Source: JANYCO01 sp035535995 (GTDB lineage: Bacteria; Bacteroidota; Bacteroidia; Cytophagales; Cytophagaceae). From it: 64,000 nt of DNA. Below the pieces are notes generated by a model. The model was not told the DNA's origin. It searched no databases and was given only the letters and a program-made list of their open reading frames with translations. The translations under genes and the position numbers were made by a program. The DNA lies in the NCBI GenBank assembly GCA_035535995.1, contig DATLOZ010000019.1, positions 1 to 64,000 on the forward strand, read 5' to 3'. This document shows, one piece after another, positions 43,947 to 52,557 of the stretch. The first letter of the stretch is position 1. Each line of letters begins with the position of its first letter.

Positions 43947-45674
43947 ATGCAATTATTAAGCGAACAGGAAATTAAAAGAAGGGAGAAAAGAGAAGAGCTC
44001 ATCAAAATGGGCATCGAACCTTATCCGGCTGAGCTTTTTAAAGTGAATGCCTCGGTGCATGATATTTTAAAAAATTATAATTCAAGAAAATTAGATTATA
44101 AAGATATCTCTATTGCAGGCCGTCTTCTTAGCTTCCGTATTATGGGAAGCGCTTCCTTCGCAGAGATCCAGGATGCTTCGGGAAGAATGCAGATCTATGT
44201 TTCCCGCGATGAAATTTGTCCGGGAGAAGATAAAACACTTTACAATACTGTTTTCAAAAAACTTCTTGATATCGGAGACCTGATCGGAATTTCCGGTTAT
44301 GTTTTCACTACGCAGGTAGGAGAGATCTCTATTCATGTGACCTCTCTGAAATTGCTTTCGAAATCGCTTCGCCCGCTTCCAGTTGTAAAAGAAACGAAAG
44401 ATGAAAAAGGGAATATAGTACAGCACGATGCTTTCTCAGATCCTGAGCAACGCTATAGACAGCGCTATGTAGACCTGATCGTAAACCCAGAGGTCCGCGA
44501 TGTGTTCATGAAAAGAACCAAGATTGTTTCTACGATGCGTGAATTCTTTAATAACAAAGGATATCTTGAAGTAGAAACTCCCATCTTACAATCAATCCCT
44601 GGTGGCGCGGCGGCACGCCCATTTAAGACACATCATAATGCGCTTGATATTCCACTTTATCTCCGTATTGCCAACGAGCTTTACCTGAAAAGACTCATCG
44701 TAGGTGGCTTTGATGGTGTATACGAATTTGCAAAAGATTTCCGCAACGAAGGAATGGATCGTACGCACAATCCGGAATTTACAGTGATGGAAATTTATGT
44801 AGCCTATAAAGACTACAATTGGATGATGGACTTCACCGAAGAAATGCTGGAAAAAGTAGCGATCGCACTGCATGGAGATACAAAAGTGCAAGTGGGAGAC
44901 AAATTAATTGACTTCGCTCGTCCGTTCAAACGCATTAGTATGTTTGCAGCGATCAAAGAACATACAGGCATTGATATCACTGGCATGGAAGAAAATCAAT
45001 TGCGGGAGGTATGCACGAAATTGGGTATTGAAGTAGCCGATAATGTAGGGAAAGGAAAATTGATCGACGAGATCTTTGGAGAAAAGTGCGAAGGAAACTA
45101 TATCCAACCTACGTTTATCATTGACTATCCGGTAGAGACCTCGCCACTCACCAAGAAACACCGTGATAAACCAGGAGTGGTAGAGCGTTTCGAATTGATG
45201 GTAAATGGAAAAGAGATCGCCAATGCTTATTCAGAGCTGAACGATCCGATCGATCAGCGTGAGCGTTTCGAAGACCAGGTGAAACTGATGGAAAGAGGAG
45301 ACGACGAAGCCATGTACATCGACCATGATTTCCTCCGTGCGCTGGAATACGGCATGCCACCTACCGCCGGTATGGGCATAGGGATCGATCGCCTTACAAT
45401 GATCATGACCAATCAACATTCTATCCAGGATGTATTGTTCTTCCCTCAGATGAGACCTGAAAAGAAAAGCGCAAATGAAGCCGATCTTTTTGGAGAAGCA
45501 GGAGTACCGGAGCATTTTATTCCGTTATTACTCAAATTAAATATCAATACAATGGAACAGCTTCGCTCACAGAATCCAAATAAGCTCTTCAACGATCTTT
45601 GTGGTATGCGAAAAAAGATGAAGCTTGAAGTCGCCAACCCTACGCTGGATGATGTCAAGAACTGGCAGGCATAA
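43947..45674 (+). CDS. lysS: Lysyl-tRNA synthetase, class II
   Basis: The 575-residue product has an N-terminal OB-fold anticodon-binding domain (about 55-150, ISIAGRLLSFRIMGSASFAEIQD) and a class II catalytic core with motif 2 FRNEGMDRTHNPEFTVME and motif 3 GMGIGIDRLTMIMT. After the usual end near QDVLFFPQMRP it continues for about 70 residues (EADLFGEAGVPEHFIPLL...NTMEQL...LDDVKNWQA), an extension that gives a length beyond the about 505 residues of E. coli LysS and that I associate with Bacteroidota. A TATTTTTG box at 43905-43912 may be the -7 element. A terminator follows. Confidence 0.96.
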   Translation: MQLLSEQEIKRREKREELIKMGIEPYPAELFKVNASVHDILKNYNSRKLDYKDISIAGRLLSFRIMGSASFAEIQDASGRMQIYVSRDEICPGEDKTLYNTVFKKLLDIGDLIGISGYVFTTQVGEISIHVTSLKLLSKSLRPLPVVKETKDEKGNIVQHDAFSDPEQRYRQRYVDLIVNPEVRDVFMKRTKIVSTMREFFNNKGYLEVETPILQSIPGGAAARPFKTHHNALDIPLYLRIANELYLKRLIVGGFDGVYEFAKDFRNEGMDRTHNPEFTVMEIYVAYKDYNWMMDFTEEMLEKVAIALHGDTKVQVGDKLIDFARPFKRISMFAAIKEHTGIDITGMEENQLREVCTKLGIEVADNVGKGKLIDEIFGEKCEGNYIQPTFIIDYPVETSPLTKKHRDKPGVVERFELMVNGKEIANAYSELNDPIDQRERFEDQVKLMERGDDEAMYIDHDFLRALEYGMPPTAGMGIGIDRLTMIMTNQHSIQDVLFFPQMRPEKKSANEADLFGEAGVPEHFIPLLLKLNINTMEQLRSQNPNKLFNDLCGMRKKMKLEVANPTLDDVKNWQA

Positions 45675-45681
45675 AACTAAC

Positions 45682-45713
45682 AAAAAAGGCTTCTATAAAG
45701 GGAAGCCTTTTTT
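45682..45713 (+). terminator. Intrinsic terminator of lysS
   Basis: AAAAAAGGCTTC (45682-45693) and GAAGCCTTTTTT (45702-45713) form a 12-bp stem with an eight-base loop, eight bases after the stop codon. Confidence 0.9.
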
Positions 45714-45793
45714 GTTCCTGTCAAAATATATTCTTAATTTTAAAAACCAGCATTTCCGGAGCAACCATATCATTTAAAAAAGGAGGAAGATAT

Positions 45794-47170
45794 ATGATCA
45801 GGGATGGGGTATTGAAACGAATTTATGCCGGGATTTCTTACAACGGCATTCACGATCAATACAGTCAGAACAATAAAGAAAAGCTTGTCACATTTAACTG
45901 GCAGGTGATGATCTGTATCTTAGTATCACTGGAATTTATCCTGCTTGGCATTTTTTCAGGATTGATCAACCTGGCGTTATTTGCTTTTACCTATGGAGTA
46001 CTGTTTACAGCTACTTATCTGTTTCATGGGAAAGGCCAGTTGAATGTGGCGCGCTGCATTTATCTTTTTACAACAAACTATTCTGTATTCACCATCAGCT
46101 ATTGTATTGGCTACGAAGCTGGGTTTTACCTTTATTTCTATACTACACCTCTTACGGTGTATGCTACTTTCGATAATTCAAAATCACTGTATTTATATCT
46201 GGCTTTACTTTCTTATGTAGCCAACGCAATTCTGTTGAATGTACTCTATCATCAAGGCTATCTGCCGAATGCTCCTATCTTTAGCGACAAGGCGATCATA
46301 CTGTTGTTCAATTTGAATTTTCTGCTCGCCTTCTTCATGATTTTTATGTTTATGGGATCCTTTGTCAAGATCAATATAATAAAAACAAAAGAAGCGGAAG
46401 ATCTTTCGGAAAGACAAAGACTGCTTGAAACAGCGATCTACCGCAAAGAGCTGGACGAAACCAAGGCACAGTTTCAATACAAAAAACTGGAAAGTGAATA
46501 CCAGCAACTGGATATGTTCAACCACATTATCTCCCACAACCTACGTGGACCAATCTCACGTGTGATCGGGCTGGTAGATTTACTAAAAAAATACCCTCAC
46601 AAAGGGCCAGAGGAACAAAAATTAATGGAGCACATGAACACCAGTGTGCTGATGATGGACGATATTATCAAAGATCTGAATTATATATTGGTGCAGAAGA
46701 AATTAGGACATGAAAAAACAAATCTCGTTTCACTGTACGAAGTATTGCAGGAAGTAAAACTACATTTATCCAACGAGATCCATTTCAGCGCCGCAGAGAT
46801 CCACGATCATTTGTTTGTGGAAAAGGTAAATTGCATCAAGAGCATTATGGTGAGTATTTTTTATAATCTTATTTCCAATAGTATTAAATATGCTATGCCG
46901 GGAACGAATCCTGTGATCCATATTATTGCACGCATCACGGAAGGCAAGCTGGTGTTGACATTCAGAGACAATGGCGTGGGGTTTGATACTCAAAAATACG
47001 GACATAAGATCTTCCGCTTGTATAGCCGCTTTCATGAGCATGTAGAAGGAAAGGGGATGGGATTGTTTTTAGTAAAATCGCATGTGGAAATGCTGGAAGG
47101 AAAAATCGAACTGGAAAGTACTCCCTGGGCGGGGGCTACGTTTACGGTGATATTGCCGTTGCAACAATAA
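45794..47170 (+). CDS. Membrane sensor histidine kinase
   Basis: The 458-residue product has about six membrane helices (about residues 34-200) without a large periplasmic loop, a coiled coil (200-240), a DHp domain with H248 in IISHNLRGPISRVIGL, and an ATPase domain with N box ISNSIKYAM, G1 RDNGVGFD and G2 GKGMGLFLVKS. An AGGAGGAAG sequence 5-13 bases upstream of the ATG is an unusually strong Shine-Dalgarno site for this phylum. No response regulator lies next to it. Its catalytic part closely resembles the kinase at 32005. Confidence 0.92.
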   Translation: MIRDGVLKRIYAGISYNGIHDQYSQNNKEKLVTFNWQVMICILVSLEFILLGIFSGLINLALFAFTYGVLFTATYLFHGKGQLNVARCIYLFTTNYSVFTISYCIGYEAGFYLYFYTTPLTVYATFDNSKSLYLYLALLSYVANAILLNVLYHQGYLPNAPIFSDKAIILLFNLNFLLAFFMIFMFMGSFVKINIIKTKEAEDLSERQRLLETAIYRKELDETKAQFQYKKLESEYQQLDMFNHIISHNLRGPISRVIGLVDLLKKYPHKGPEEQKLMEHMNTSVLMMDDIIKDLNYILVQKKLGHEKTNLVSLYEVLQEVKLHLSNEIHFSAAEIHDHLFVEKVNCIKSIMVSIFYNLISNSIKYAMPGTNPVIHIIARITEGKLVLTFRDNGVGFDTQKYGHKIFRLYSRFHEHVEGKGMGLFLVKSHVEMLEGKIELESTPWAGATFTVILPLQQ

Positions 47171-47211
47171 ATATCTTTGCTGTTGCAATGACTCAAGTCG
47201 TGGCAACAGTA

Positions 47212-47865
47212 TTACTCAACCGTTACCAAAAGCTCGGAAGCATAAATTGCAGAGGGAGAAATTACTTTTTCTTCGTAAGGGATCTTATCTCCGTATCGTT
47301 CTCTCAATTTTAATTGTACAATTGGGTTGCTCAAATCAAAATCTTTAAGCTTCTGTAGCGCTCCTATTTCAAGGCCTGTAGCGTTTTGATAAATTTTCCA
47401 GACGAGCTCGGAGCAATAAATTCTTTCATCCGACCATCCGAAATATAAATCGTAATTTTTTCCTTCAAATTGTTTGTACCTATCTTTCATCTTGGCAATT
47501 ACAGTGGGAGTAAGAATCTCCGTGTCTTTTAGCCGCTTTACAAAATAACGATGATCATCACTGCTGTTCAATATCCATTTATCGATGGGTGTTTTTTTGA
47601 CAGGTTGCACGGCTTCATAAACCATATAGGTATTGTTTTCTTTAAACACGATACCGCAATGTGTGTACTTGGAATGTGTAGCCAGCTGGATCGCTTTGCC
47701 CTGGCCGAATTCAGAGGATTGAAAAATAATGTCGCCGTCTTTTAATTTCGAAAAATCATTCGCTTTTTTTTCTATTACATTCGGAGTAAAATGAAAAGAG
47801 AAAATGATTGCAACTATGAGAAAGCAAGCGATGAAGGGATTACGAAGGATCTTGGAGATAAGCAT
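47212..47865 (-). CDS. YiiX/YaeF-type permuted papain-like hydrolase
   Basis: The 217-residue product starts with a membrane anchor or signal (about residues 9-27). The C92-type NlpC/P60-like domain follows: KDGDIIFQSSE, the catalytic histidine in HSKYTHCGIVFK, the acidic residue in MVYEAVQPVK, and the catalytic cysteine in ERIYCSELVWKIY. In permuted members the Cys follows the His, as here. These enzymes are predicted to cut amide or ester bonds in the envelope; the substrate is unknown. It is convergent with the histidine kinase gene. Confidence 0.88.
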   Translation of the reverse strand: MLISKILRNPFIACFLIVAIIFSFHFTPNVIEKKANDFSKLKDGDIIFQSSEFGQGKAIQLATHSKYTHCGIVFKENNTYMVYEAVQPVKKTPIDKWILNSSDDHRYFVKRLKDTEILTPTVIAKMKDRYKQFEGKNYDLYFGWSDERIYCSELVWKIYQNATGLEIGALQKLKDFDLSNPIVQLKLRERYGDKIPYEEKVISPSAIYASELLVTVE

Positions 47866-47922
47866 ACGTTCTTTCGATTTAGCTATAGAACGTTATAATC
47901 TTGAAAAATTGTGCGAAGGAAA

Positions 47923-48396
47923 TTAGTTTACTTCGTAATTGTAAGGAACCATCACATACTCGTAATGGGAAATGATATTTCGTTTTCCGAAACGAAGCCT
48001 GTTTTCGCTAAGCTCGTAGATCGTTTCTACATTTTCAATGGAGCCACCGTTATTGGCAATCAGTTGGGAGCCGTCTTTAGTAATTACAAAAGGAAAATTA
48101 GATTCATATCCTTCTTTGATCCAATCAGCAGTGCCATCCTGGTTCACACGAAAACGAAGATTTTGAAATTTTTTATTGTTCACTACCAATTTTCCGTTCT
48201 TGTAATATTTTACGATCTTCCAAGTGTTGTAAATATTTTTCAGGTCTACCTGATCGGGATTGGTTCTTTTCGGAACATTGTAGGTAAAGTAGACAGAACT
48301 CACCATCAATGAAAGAAGTATGAACGTAAAAAATAACGTAAAGCGAAGCTTAAATAATTTACTTCTTCTTAACCGTATTAATATTTTTTTGTTCAT
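47923..48396 (-). CDS. Membrane-anchored lipocalin-like protein
   Basis: I choose the ATG at 48396 (157 residues), not the GTG at 48423. One membrane helix (about residues 18-38) follows a very basic N terminus (NKKILIRLRRSKLFKLR). The outer domain begins NTWKIVKYYKNGKLV and includes FRVNQDGTADWI and ENRLRFGKRN, a pattern like lipocalin-type proteins of Bacteroidota with a W at the start of the barrel. No function is known. It is transcribed before the YiiX-type gene on the same strand, 57 bases apart. Confidence 0.7.
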   Translation of the reverse strand: MNKKILIRLRRSKLFKLRFTLFFTFILLSLMVSSVYFTYNVPKRTNPDQVDLKNIYNTWKIVKYYKNGKLVVNNKKFQNLRFRVNQDGTADWIKEGYESNFPFVITKDGSQLIANNGGSIENVETIYELSENRLRFGKRNIISHYEYVMVPYNYEVN

Positions 48397-48459
48397 CTTT
48401 ATTGTCGGATGTCTGTCCTGCACTAGTACTTATACTGATGTAAGCCAAAATTTGTTCCA

Positions 48460-49338
48460 ATGTTGTTTTTAAAACCTGAATATTTTTCAGACTATCAGTT
48501 AATCGATAGTGGAAGTTACAAAAAATTAGAGAGATTCGGATCATTTATTTTGTCAAGACCTGAGCCCCAGGCTGTTTGGGACCAATCTTTGGCTGAAAAT
48601 GAATGGAATAAACTCGCTTCCGCGGAATTTCGCAAAGATGCTGGAAATGCCGAAAAAGGTGAGTGGATCTTGAAAAAAGGCATGAAAGAACAATGGTTGA
48701 TCCAATACCAGCCTTCTTCTTTCAGTATTAGTTTTCGATTAGGACTCACTTCTTTCAAGCATGTTGGTATTTTCCCTGAGCAGGCTGCCAACTGGGATTA
48801 TATTTACCAAAAAGTAAAATTGCTTGGAAACACTCCAAAGGTATTGAACCTATTTGCTTACACAGGTGGCGCTTCTCTTGCTGCAAAGGCTGCAGGAGCT
48901 GATGTATCACACGTGGATTCTGTGAAACAGGTGATCAGTTGGGGAAGGGAGAATATGGAAGCTAGTAACTTAAAAGATATTCGTTGGGTAGTGGAAGATG
49001 CGATGAAGTTTGTACAGCGTGAAGTACGCCGCGGTAATAAATACCAGGGAATTATCCTGGATCCGCCGGCATATGGGCGCGGACCCAATGGAGAAAAATG
49101 GATCATCGAAGATCAGCTTAATGAATTATTAAAGAATTGTAAGGAACTTTTAGATAAAGAAAATCATTTTTTCATTCTGAATTTATACTCCATAGGATTT
49201 TCAGCGTTAATCGTAGAAACGCTTCTTAAAAGTGTTTTCGGAGAAATAAAAAATCCTGAAATTGGAGAATTATATCTAGAAGATCAGGGAGGGAAAAAGC
49301 TACCCCTTAGTATTTTCGGACGATTCAGCTCTGTTTAG
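48460..49338 (+). CDS. Class I SAM-dependent methyltransferase (RlmI-like, no PUA domain)
   Basis: The 292-residue protein has a short N-terminal beta domain (1-100) and a Rossmann methyltransferase core: motif I VLNLFAYTGGASLAAKAAGA (about residues 129-148), the acidic loop HVDSVKQVISWGRENME, and motif IV ILDPPAYGRGPNGEKW. The DPPAYGRG motif is typical of rRNA methyltransferases of the RlmI/RlmK group, but the PUA RNA-binding domain of RlmI is missing and the substrate is not certain. The gene diverges from the lipocalin-like gene. Confidence 0.88.
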   Translation: MLFLKPEYFSDYQLIDSGSYKKLERFGSFILSRPEPQAVWDQSLAENEWNKLASAEFRKDAGNAEKGEWILKKGMKEQWLIQYQPSSFSISFRLGLTSFKHVGIFPEQAANWDYIYQKVKLLGNTPKVLNLFAYTGGASLAAKAAGADVSHVDSVKQVISWGRENMEASNLKDIRWVVEDAMKFVQREVRRGNKYQGIILDPPAYGRGPNGEKWIIEDQLNELLKNCKELLDKENHFFILNLYSIGFSALIVETLLKSVFGEIKNPEIGELYLEDQGGKKLPLSIFGRFSSV

Positions 49339-49441
49339 GGTAGGAATATCTCTCAGGATTAATGATTAAAAATTCAATATTAAAAAGATTGAATTTATTT
49401 TTATGAAAAATTATTTTAGCGAACAAAAAATAAATTAAGGT

Positions 49442-50854
49442 ATGAAGAATATTCAAATAATTCTGATCGCTTTTATTTCCGGGCTTGCCGGAGCTGTTGT
49501 ATATAATAAAATTGTCCCTGCGAAAAGTTATTACATCAATGAAGCCAGCAAAGGATCCTCTATAGACCTGGCATCGCTTACCAAATACCAGGATATAAAA
49601 TTAAGCGAAGATTTTGTGGCGGCTTCTGCGCTTTCTACCCACAGCGTAGTGTTCATCAATACACTTTCGCAACAAACCTCGTCTAACTGGTTTGATATGT
49701 ATTTTGGCGGAAGTACCCAGCAGGTGCAGGGATCAGGTTCCGGAGTAATATACAGCACGGATGGCTACATCATTACCAACAACCACGTGATCGACAAGTC
49801 AACCAAGATTGAAGTGGTACACGAGAAAAAAACTTACCAGGCAAAGATCATCGGTACCGATCCTTCTACTGACCTGGCTTTGCTGAAGATCGAGGCGCAG
49901 AATTTGCCTGCTGTAAAACTTGGCGCTTCAAAAGATCTTCGAATAGGAGAGTGGGTGCTAGCTGTAGGAAATCCTTTTAATCTTACTTCCACCGTCACGG
50001 CGGGTATTGTAAGTGCCAAAGGAAGAAATATCAATATTGTGAACAGTCAATTCCCAATTGAATCATTCATCCAGACAGACGCTGCCATTAACCCTGGCAA
50101 CAGCGGTGGCGCGCTAGTGAACGTAAGAGGAGAGCTCATCGGGATTAACACGGCTATTCTTTCCAGAACAGGTTCCTACACCGGCTATGGATTTGCGGTG
50201 CCGGTAGACATTGTAAAAAAAATTGTACGCGACCTGATCAAATATGGAGAAGTACAAAAACCTTTCTTCGGCGCTGAAGTAGATGAATTGAATACTTCTT
50301 ATTCTGATAAACTAAAATTGGATAACCTCAACGGCGTAGTAGTTACTTATATTCAAAAAGAAGGAGCTGCCGAAAAAATGGGTCTGAAAAAGGACGACGT
50401 GATTCTTAAGATCAATGATTATGAAATCAACAACAAAGGAAATTTTGATGAATACCTAAGCTATTTTAGTCCCGGTGATAAAATAAAGATTGTTTACAAG
50501 CGCGACAATAAAATTCACGAAGGCACACTCACCCTTACCAACAGGGAAGGCACGACAGACGTGCTTAAGCGGGAAACCTACAAATCGGAATCTCTCGGAG
50601 CTGATTTTGAAATTATCTCCAAAGTAGAAAAAGATAAAATGGGAATTACCAATGGCGTAAGAATTGTAAAGGTAGGCAATGGACTGATCCGAAGATTAAG
50701 TCTTACGGAAGGGTTCATCATTACGTCCATTAATAAAGTGCCTGTAAGCACGCCGGAAGAAGTAGTAGAGATCCTGGAAAAAATTCGTGGTCGTGTGATC
50801 ATTGAAGGGATAACTTCTAACGGGCAAAGAGGGTATTATTCGTATTATTTTTAA
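49442..50854 (+). CDS. DegP/HtrA-type serine protease with PDZ domains
   Basis: The 470-residue envelope protease has an N-terminal anchor or signal (about residues 3-21), a trypsin-like domain with the triad H115 (TNNHVID), D144 (STDLALL) and S221 (NPGNSGGAL), and two PDZ domains (about 270-365, with NGVVVTYIQKEGAAEKMGLKKDDVILKIN, and about 375-465). It likely degrades or refolds misfolded periplasmic proteins. A LA-type Gln-rich loop (TSSNWFDMYFGGSTQQVQ) is present. It is convergent with the small gene at 50935 across a palindromic repeat. Confidence 0.94.
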   Translation: MKNIQIILIAFISGLAGAVVYNKIVPAKSYYINEASKGSSIDLASLTKYQDIKLSEDFVAASALSTHSVVFINTLSQQTSSNWFDMYFGGSTQQVQGSGSGVIYSTDGYIITNNHVIDKSTKIEVVHEKKTYQAKIIGTDPSTDLALLKIEAQNLPAVKLGASKDLRIGEWVLAVGNPFNLTSTVTAGIVSAKGRNINIVNSQFPIESFIQTDAAINPGNSGGALVNVRGELIGINTAILSRTGSYTGYGFAVPVDIVKKIVRDLIKYGEVQKPFFGAEVDELNTSYSDKLKLDNLNGVVVTYIQKEGAAEKMGLKKDDVILKINDYEINNKGNFDEYLSYFSPGDKIKIVYKRDNKIHEGTLTLTNREGTTDVLKRETYKSESLGADFEIISKVEKDKMGITNGVRIVKVGNGLIRRLSLTEGFIITSINKVPVSTPEEVVEILEKIRGRVIIEGITSNGQRGYYSYYF

Positions 50855-50860
50855 TAAGGT

Positions 50861-50931
50861 TAGTTATGAATGTTGAATTATGAGTTATGAATTAGAATAA
50901 ACCAAAACTCATAATTCAATATTCATAACTA
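50861..50931. repeat. Palindromic copy of the CTCATAACTCAACATTCATA family
   Basis: TAGTTATGAATGTTGAATTA and following bases (50861-50887) pair with 50906-50931, with one mismatch over about 25 bp. Like the copy at 4240 it fills the gap between two convergent genes, ending four bases before the neighbour's coding region. Confidence 0.75.
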
Positions 50932-50934
50932 AAA

Positions 50935-51306
50935 CTATCGTCGTCTCCCATATCCTGTGTTCTGAGCGGCTAGTGTGGAATCGAATTTTTTCTGGTAAGA
51001 GGTACTGAGTTCCGGGTCTTTTAAAACTTCGAGTGTTTTCTGATCGCGTTTGGCCAGGAGTTTTGCCAGTTTCTCCTCGTAATTTTTTGCGCCGTTCAAT
51101 TGTTGTAAACCATCCGAATATTCTCCTGCAATTTTAGCCAGCTGGCCAGCTTGAAGATCGGAAAGGCTAATGGTTTCGCGTACTTTTGTAATGATCACAA
51201 ACGCTCTTCCTTCAGATGCCGAAAAATCAGCCATCCCATATGTCTTCTGTTGCGCGGCCGCAACATGATTTACCAAGCAGAGAATTATAAAAAACAGAGG
51301 TCTCAT
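50935..51306 (-). CDS. Small secreted protein, unknown function
   Basis: I choose the ATG at 51306, giving 123 residues; the longer frame to 51354 is made from the repeat sequence. A signal peptide (about residues 1-19, ending HVAAAQ) precedes a helical domain with LSDLQAGQLAKIAGEYSDGLQQL and EEKLAKLLAKRDQKTLEVLKDPEL, which looks like the helical Spy/CpxP-like repeats (two helices with a conserved LT/LS pattern). That would suit a periplasmic chaperone or metal-related role, but the match is only by eye. It ends in a glycine/arginine tail. Confidence 0.65.
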   Translation of the reverse strand: MRPLFFIILCLVNHVAAAQQKTYGMADFSASEGRAFVIITKVRETISLSDLQAGQLAKIAGEYSDGLQQLNGAKNYEEKLAKLLAKRDQKTLEVLKDPELSTSYQKKFDSTLAAQNTGYGRRR

Positions 51307-51314
51307 ATAGATAT

Positions 51315-51371
51315 AGGAATGTTGATTTATGAATGAAAAATAGTAACTCAACATTCATAACTCATAATTCA
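51315..51371. repeat. Copy of the CTCATAACTCAACATTCATA family
   Basis: AACTCAACATTCATAACTCA and following words (51345-51371) face a shorter left arm GAATGTTGATTTATGAATGA (51318-51337). It lies between the aminotransferase gene and the small secreted protein gene, both on the minus strand. Confidence 0.6.
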
Positions 51372-51378
51372 AAATTTT

Positions 51379-52557
51379 TTATAATTCATTTTTAACTTTC
51401 TCCAACCGCTCATAGGCTTCTTTCATTTTCTCTGCTGGTACGCAAAGAGAAAGACGGAGAAATTTTTTGCCATTTGAACCAAAGATCTCTCCCGGTGTGA
51501 AGAATACGAATGCTTTGTAAAGTATTTTGTCGATATATGCAGCGATGTCGGAGATTGGATTGTTTGCTTTTGGCTTTGCCCAGATAAATAGCCCCACTTG
51601 TTCTTTGCTGTATTCAAAGCCGAGCAGATCAAGAATTTTGTAGATCCATTCACGGCGCTCTTCATAGATAGCATTGCGTTTGGCATGCCATTCATCAGAA
51701 TTGTTTAAGGCCTTGATAGCTGCTTGCTGCAGGCCGAGAAACATACCGGAGTCGATATTACTTTTTACCGTCATGGCAGCAGCGAGGTATTCTGCTTTTC
51801 CCATCATCATCCCGATCCTCCAGCCTGGCATGTTGTGCGATTTGCTCATAGAATTTAACTCCACAGCAATTTCGGAAGCACCTGGAATTGATAGCAAGCT
51901 CATCGGCTTCTTGTGCGGAAGTACGAGGCTGTATGGATTGTCATGACAAAGAAGAATATTTTTTTCTTTTGCGAAGGCAACAGCTTCCTCAAATACTTCT
52001 TTCTTAGGAGCAGTACCGGTAGGCATATGCGGGTAGTTGAGCCACATGATCTTTACTTTAGAAAGATCTTCTTTGCGCAATGCATTAAAGTCGGGATACC
52101 ATCCGTTTTCTTCCTTGAGTTCGTAGTAACGAATATCAGCGCCAATCATTTTAGTAAGCGAAGAATAAGCAGGGTAGCCAGGATTAGGTACCAGTGCTTC
52201 GTCGCCGGGGTTGAGGAAAGCGAGAGATAAATGAAGGATCCCTTCTTTGGAACCCATTAGTGGCAGAACTTCCGAAGCGGGGTTCAGCTCTACGTTGTAG
52301 GTTCTTTTGTAGAAGCCAGCCATTGCTTCTCTTAGCTCAGGAATCCCGCGGCCAGGCTGGTAGCCATGCGCATTGGGTTTGTGCGCTGTTTCCGTAAGCG
52401 CTGTCAATGCTTCTTCAGAAGGCATCAGATCGGGACTACCGATGCCGAAACTGATCACATTTTTCCCTTCTTTATTGAGCTTGGCGATTTCTTCCAGCTT
52501 TTTTACAAAGTAGTATTCTGAAACATTATTTAACCGGTTAGCTACGGGAATAATCAT
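51379..52557 (-). CDS. Class I/II PLP aminotransferase in the phenylalanine operon
   Basis: The 392-residue fold-type I enzyme has the PLP lysine K239 in NSMSKSHNMPGWRIG, the NYPHMPTG motif (usually NYPNNPTG), HDNPYS and the C-terminal Arg in KFLRLSLCVP. Its start overlaps the end of pheA by 20 bases, so the two are translationally coupled. The context suggests it makes Phe (or Tyr) from the keto acid, the last step after prephenate dehydratase, though the sequence is also like aspartate or LL-diaminopimelate aminotransferases. It should be under the same attenuator as pheA. Confidence 0.9.
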   Translation of the reverse strand: MIIPVANRLNNVSEYYFVKKLEEIAKLNKEGKNVISFGIGSPDLMPSEEALTALTETAHKPNAHGYQPGRGIPELREAMAGFYKRTYNVELNPASEVLPLMGSKEGILHLSLAFLNPGDEALVPNPGYPAYSSLTKMIGADIRYYELKEENGWYPDFNALRKEDLSKVKIMWLNYPHMPTGTAPKKEVFEEAVAFAKEKNILLCHDNPYSLVLPHKKPMSLLSIPGASEIAVELNSMSKSHNMPGWRIGMMMGKAEYLAAAMTVKSNIDSGMFLGLQQAAIKALNNSDEWHAKRNAIYEERREWIYKILDLLGFEYSKEQVGLFIWAKPKANNPISDIAAYIDKILYKAFVFFTPGEIFGSNGKKFLRLSLCVPAEKMKEAYERLEKVKNEL

